DNA of 64,000 bases from Bacillus luti. Its GTDB lineage: Bacteria > Bacillota > Bacilli > Bacillales > Bacillaceae_G. Positions 61,551 through 64,000 of this stretch are shown here, in pieces. The notes below the pieces were generated by a model. That model was not told the DNA's origin. It did not search any database and saw only the letters and a list, made by a program, of their open reading frames with translations. The stretch is taken from the NCBI RefSeq assembly GCF_001884105.1, contig NZ_MACI01000024.1:39467-103466 (forward strand), written 5' to 3'. Numbering within the stretch: the first letter of the stretch is position 1; the number at the start of each line of letters is the position of its first letter. A program made the translations under genes and the position numbers.

Positions 61551-62864
61551 ATGTTTTGGCTACAATTTCTTACCTTATTACTCTGTATTTTTATTGGTGC
61601 ACGCTTAGGCGGAGTTGGTTTAGGAGTAATGGGTGGAGTTGGTATGGCAATACTTGTTTTTGTCTTCCACTTACAACCAACCGCTCCTCCTATCGATGTA
61701 ATGCTTATGATTTTAGCAGTAATTACTGCTGCGGGTGCTTTACAAGCTGCTGGAGGAATGGACTATCTTGTTCATCTAGCTGAGAAAGCATTACGAAAAA
61801 ATCCAAAGCGTATTACTTTTTTTGCTCCAATTGTTACTTATTTATTCACACTATGTGCTGGCACTGGTCACGTTGCCTATTCCGTACTTCCTGTTATCGC
61901 AGAAGTTTCTCGTGAATCAGGAATTAGACCTGAACGCCCAATGTCAATTGCCGTAATCGCTTCTCAACAAGCAATTACAGCTAGTCCCATTTCAGCTGCC
62001 ACAGTTGCTCTTTTAGCAATGTTAGCTGACTATAAAATCACTTTATTAGATATTTTAAAAGTAAGTATCCCTTCCACTTTCATCGCTTGTATGGTTGCTG
62101 CATTTGTTGCTAGCAAAATGGGGAAAGAATTAAATGAAGACCCTGAATACTTAAAACGATTAAAAGAAGGAATGATTCCTAAGATTGAAGAGAAAAAAGA
62201 ATTTGTCGGTGTAAAAGGCGCTAAATTATCAGTTATCCTTTTCCTATTAGGAACTTTCCTTGTCGTACTTCTCGGTTCATTTGAAGCACTTCGTCCAGGA
62301 TGGATAGTTGATGGGAAGTTAGCACGTCTTTCCATGCCAAACACAATTGAAATGGTTATGTTAACGATCGCAGCTCTTATTATTATTTTCTGTAAACCAA
62401 ATGTAGAAAGCATTGTTTCTGGTAATGTCTTCAAAGCGGGCGCAACAGCAGTTGTTGCTATTTTCGGTATCGCTTGGATGGGAGATACTTTCTTTAACGG
62501 AAACTTAAATATGATTCAAGGATCTATTCAGCATTTAGTAACAAGTGCACCGTGGCTATTTGCTATCGCATTATTCATTCTATCTATTTTACTGTACAGC
62601 CAAGCAGCAACAGTTCGTGCTTTAATGCCACTTGGACTATCTCTTGGTATTCCACCAGCATTACTAATTGCGATGTTCCCTGCAGTAAACGGATACTTCT
62701 TCATTCCAAACTACGGGACAATCGTTGCTGCCATTAACTTTGACCGCACTGGTACAACAGGCATCGGGAAATATGTACTAAATCATAGCTTTATGATTCC
62801 TGGTCTAATCGCAACCTTTACTTCTATCGGAATTGGAATGCTCTTAATTTCCATTATGTTTTAA
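61551..62864 (+). CDS. Anaerobic C4-dicarboxylate carrier, DcuA/DcuB family
   Basis: A 437-residue transporter of about 10-12 segments that exchanges fumarate, malate, aspartate or succinate. Motifs: GGVGLGVMGGVGMAILVFVF, CAGTGHVAYSVLPVIAEV, SQQAITASPISAATVALLA and the terminal FIPNYGTIVAAINFDRTGTT, all typical for Dcu proteins. The start at 61551 follows cggaggtag. It may work with the class I fumarase under low oxygen. No FNR box is evident. Confidence 0.92.
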   Translation: MFWLQFLTLLLCIFIGARLGGVGLGVMGGVGMAILVFVFHLQPTAPPIDVMLMILAVITAAGALQAAGGMDYLVHLAEKALRKNPKRITFFAPIVTYLFTLCAGTGHVAYSVLPVIAEVSRESGIRPERPMSIAVIASQQAITASPISAATVALLAMLADYKITLLDILKVSIPSTFIACMVAAFVASKMGKELNEDPEYLKRLKEGMIPKIEEKKEFVGVKGAKLSVILFLLGTFLVVLLGSFEALRPGWIVDGKLARLSMPNTIEMVMLTIAALIIIFCKPNVESIVSGNVFKAGATAVVAIFGIAWMGDTFFNGNLNMIQGSIQHLVTSAPWLFAIALFILSILLYSQAATVRALMPLGLSLGIPPALLIAMFPAVNGYFFIPNYGTIVAAINFDRTGTTGIGKYVLNHSFMIPGLIATFTSIGIGMLLISIMF

Positions 62865-62868
62865 ATAG

Positions 62869-62907
62869 AAAGCACAAACCTATATTTAAAAAGGTTTGTG
62901 CTTTTTT
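62869..62907. terminator. Terminator of the Dcu gene
   Basis: AAAGCACAAACCT and AGGTTTGTGCTTT form a 13-bp stem, followed by T-run; also usable by the thiE remnant. Confidence 0.88.
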
Positions 62908-62925
62908 AATCAAACGTTTGTTTAA
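62907..62925. promoter_or_regulatory. 19-bp near-palindromic motif, copy 3
   Basis: Identical to the copies at 48932 and 48978 (TAATCAAACGTTTGTTTAA). Here it lies between a terminator and the 3' end of thiE, not at an obvious promoter. Confidence 0.6.
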
Positions 62926-62952
62926 ATAAACGAAATAGCTCGCTTTACACCT

Positions 62953-63468
62953 CTACAAGCTCTTACTTACTTCCTCTACTAGCTCCTTCGTACTTTCATA
63001 AGCAGATTCCGCTAAACTAATCGCAGAAATAATAGAGACACCATCCGCACCTGCTTCTATAACAGAAGCAGTATTTTCAATCGTAATCCCACCAATACCG
63101 ACAATCGGTATCATAATTCCTTGTTCTCTAAAATGAGCTAATCCTTTCGTTCCTTGAACAGCTTTCGTGTCTTTTTTTGTACTCGTTGGGAAAATAGGTC
63201 CAACGCCTAAATAGTCAGCCCCATTTTCAATTGCCCAGCGCGCTTCTTCAATTGTATGTGTAGATACACCGATAATTTTATCACCCATTCTTTCACGAAC
63301 AGATGTAATTCCCTCATCATCCTGTCCAACGTGAACACCATCTGCATCTAGTTCAATGGCTAATTCAACATCGTCATTTACAATAAACGGTACACCATAC
63401 TCCTTGCAAAGTGCTTGCACCTCTTTGGCAAACTGTAAACGTTTCTCTCCCGTTAAAGCTCCTTCTCC
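62953..63468 (-). pseudogene. thiE: thiE (thiamine-phosphate synthase), 5' end lost by element insertion
   Basis: The C-terminal 170 or so residues of ThiE are intact: [16 protein letters not shown], then [45 protein letters not shown] and [13 protein letters not shown], with phosphate-binding and catalytic residues. Upstream the frame leaves ThiE at 63468, where the family's FREKG is expected but VYCI and a stop appear. So the gene is broken by the tnpB element at 63469. It would have joined the pyrimidine and thiazole halves of thiamine. An internal GTG at 63420 could only give a fragment without the N-terminus. Confidence 0.85.
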
Positions 63469-63609
63469 GATACAATAAACTTAACTAAATCTATACAATT
63501 CAATCAAATTTATACAAGTTAGTGCTTCATCGTGTTCTCGCAACCCCGAAGGGACGAAGGGTATAACACTCCACACGAGGCAGTATCGTTACCTCCTATT
63601 ATCAAGCAT
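63469..63609 (-). mobile_element. Right end of IS200/IS605-type element with likely omega RNA
   Basis: Between the tnpB stop and thiE there are 141 bases typical of the element's right end: a structured segment (CCCTTCGTCCCTTCGGGG, GCGAGAACACG) followed by A/T-rich sequence (GTATAAATTTGATTGAATTG). In this family an omega RNA spans the 3' end of tnpB and this region, and its guide is the flanking DNA, here thiE. The exact boundary near 63469 is inferred from where the ThiE match ends. Confidence 0.65.
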
Positions 63610-64000
63610 TTATTTTACCCATCTTGATAAATTTATCGCAGCATTTACATCCCTATCGTGATGACTATTGCATGGAACACAACGCCACTCACGTATTTTT
63701 AAACTCCACTGTCCTTCTGGTTGAACTGAATGGTCGTATTTTACGCCGCAACATGAGCAAATTTTACTTGAGGCGAACCATTTATCAGCTTTTACATACG
63801 CAATGCCGTACTTCTCACACTTGTACGATAAACATTGAAAGAAGAAGTTTAATTTTTGAAAGGAAAATGCTTTCGATAGTTTTTTGTTTTTTAACAGGTT
63901 TGAGATAGATAAGTCTTCCACAACAATCCTCATTGGTTTGGTTTTCACCAATTTAGCTGTTGCTTGATGGATATGGTTATTTCGGATATTCGTAATTTTC
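63610..64000 (-). CDS. tnpB: TnpB RNA-guided nuclease/IS605 OrfB, C-terminal part (cut by window edge)
   Basis: The last ~130 residues of a TnpB. In frame from the right edge it reads ITNIRNNHIHQATAKLVKTK, then the RuvC glutamate in IVVEDLSISNLLKNK, the four-cysteine zinc finger (CSCCGVKYD, CVPCNSHHDRD) and the final RuvC aspartate in HDRDVNAAINLS. All visible catalytic and zinc residues are kept, so the protein may be active. The family cuts DNA using omega RNA and helps keep its element. The N-terminus and any tnpA lie outside the window. Confidence 0.88.
   Translation of the reverse strand, partial: KITNIRNNHIHQATAKLVKTKPMRIVVEDLSISNLLKNKKLSKAFSFQKLNFFFQCLSYKCEKYGIAYVKADKWFASSKICSCCGVKYDHSVQPEGQWSLKIREWRCVPCNSHHDRDVNAAINLSRWVK

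Overview
The window is about 64 kb of low-GC Firmicute chromosome. Protein sequences, gene order and regulatory RNAs fit the Bacillus cereus group (B. cereus, B. thuringiensis, B. anthracis). Much of it is collinear with the yfj/yfk and yce regions of B. subtilis: rlmCD-yfjP-pdaA, yfkAB-yfkD-yfkE, yfkH-yfkI-yfkJ-yfkK and yceC-yceH. I see no rRNA, tRNA, CRISPR array or prophage. Most of the window is core genome. The accessory parts are the NRPS-like gene, short dispersed repeats and an IS200/IS605-type element at the right edge.

Layout. 1-3.7 kb: start of an N-acetylglucosamine-type PTS permease with a cre-like site, glutaminase glsA, small unknown genes, a ytaF-type membrane protein and an XRE/DUF1232 regulator. 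3.8-8.7 kb: a RocR-like sigma-54 activator divergent from a small lipoyl-like protein, a RocE-like permease and an M20 peptidase, with a -24/-12 promoter and two upstream activator palindromes between them. 9-20.4 kb: truA, rlmCD, a YfjP/AlkA-type glycosylase, pdaA, class I fumarase, yfkAB, yfkD, yfkE, a general stress protein 26 relative, small conserved proteins, an EamA half-transporter and a DedA protein. 20.8-28.4 kb: a TPR plus degenerate dynamin-like protein, signal peptidase I, lysoplasmalogenase, an EamA exporter and a PfeT/ZosA-type metal ATPase behind a PerR-like box. 28.4-33.7 kb: yfkH-I-J, yfkK and a SERCA-type Ca2+ ATPase. 33.8-39.4 kb: the tellurite-resistance-like stress cluster yceC-D-E-F and yceG-H. 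39.5-46.5 kb: ROK sugar kinase, a sortase substrate with LPNTA motif and Gly/Ser repeats, proS with a proline T-box, a YesK-like protein, a phosphodiesterase and a UMF1-type MFS protein. 46.5-50 kb: small XRE regulator, yfiS/yfiR with shared operators, small proteins, a thioredoxin and a DUF1992 protein. 50-55.5 kb: an ABC-F protein behind an attenuator-type leader and the ThiXYZ thiamine-precursor transporter behind a TPP riboswitch. 55.5-64 kb: a single-module NRPS with terminal reductase, a chemoreceptor behind a c-di-GMP-I riboswitch, a Dcu-type C4-dicarboxylate carrier, and a thiE 3' remnant cut off by a tnpB element.

Functional links. Thiamine supply appears three times: transport operon, TPP riboswitch and broken thiE. 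If the 5' part of thiE is also lost, this strain may depend on thiamine salvage or uptake. RNA-based control is frequent: T-box, TPP, c-di-GMP-I and an ABC-F leader. At least six full or decayed copies of a roughly 80-100 bp intergenic repeat beginning near ATAAAGTGAAACTTTAATC are scattered through the window. A separate 19-bp near-palindrome occurs three times. The best leads for something not yet described are the sigma-54 locus with its degenerate lipoyl-like protein, the TPR/pseudo-dynamin protein, the stand-alone NRPS-reductase and the tnpB insertion whose predicted guide reads into thiE. All functional calls rest on recognition by eye; no search was run.
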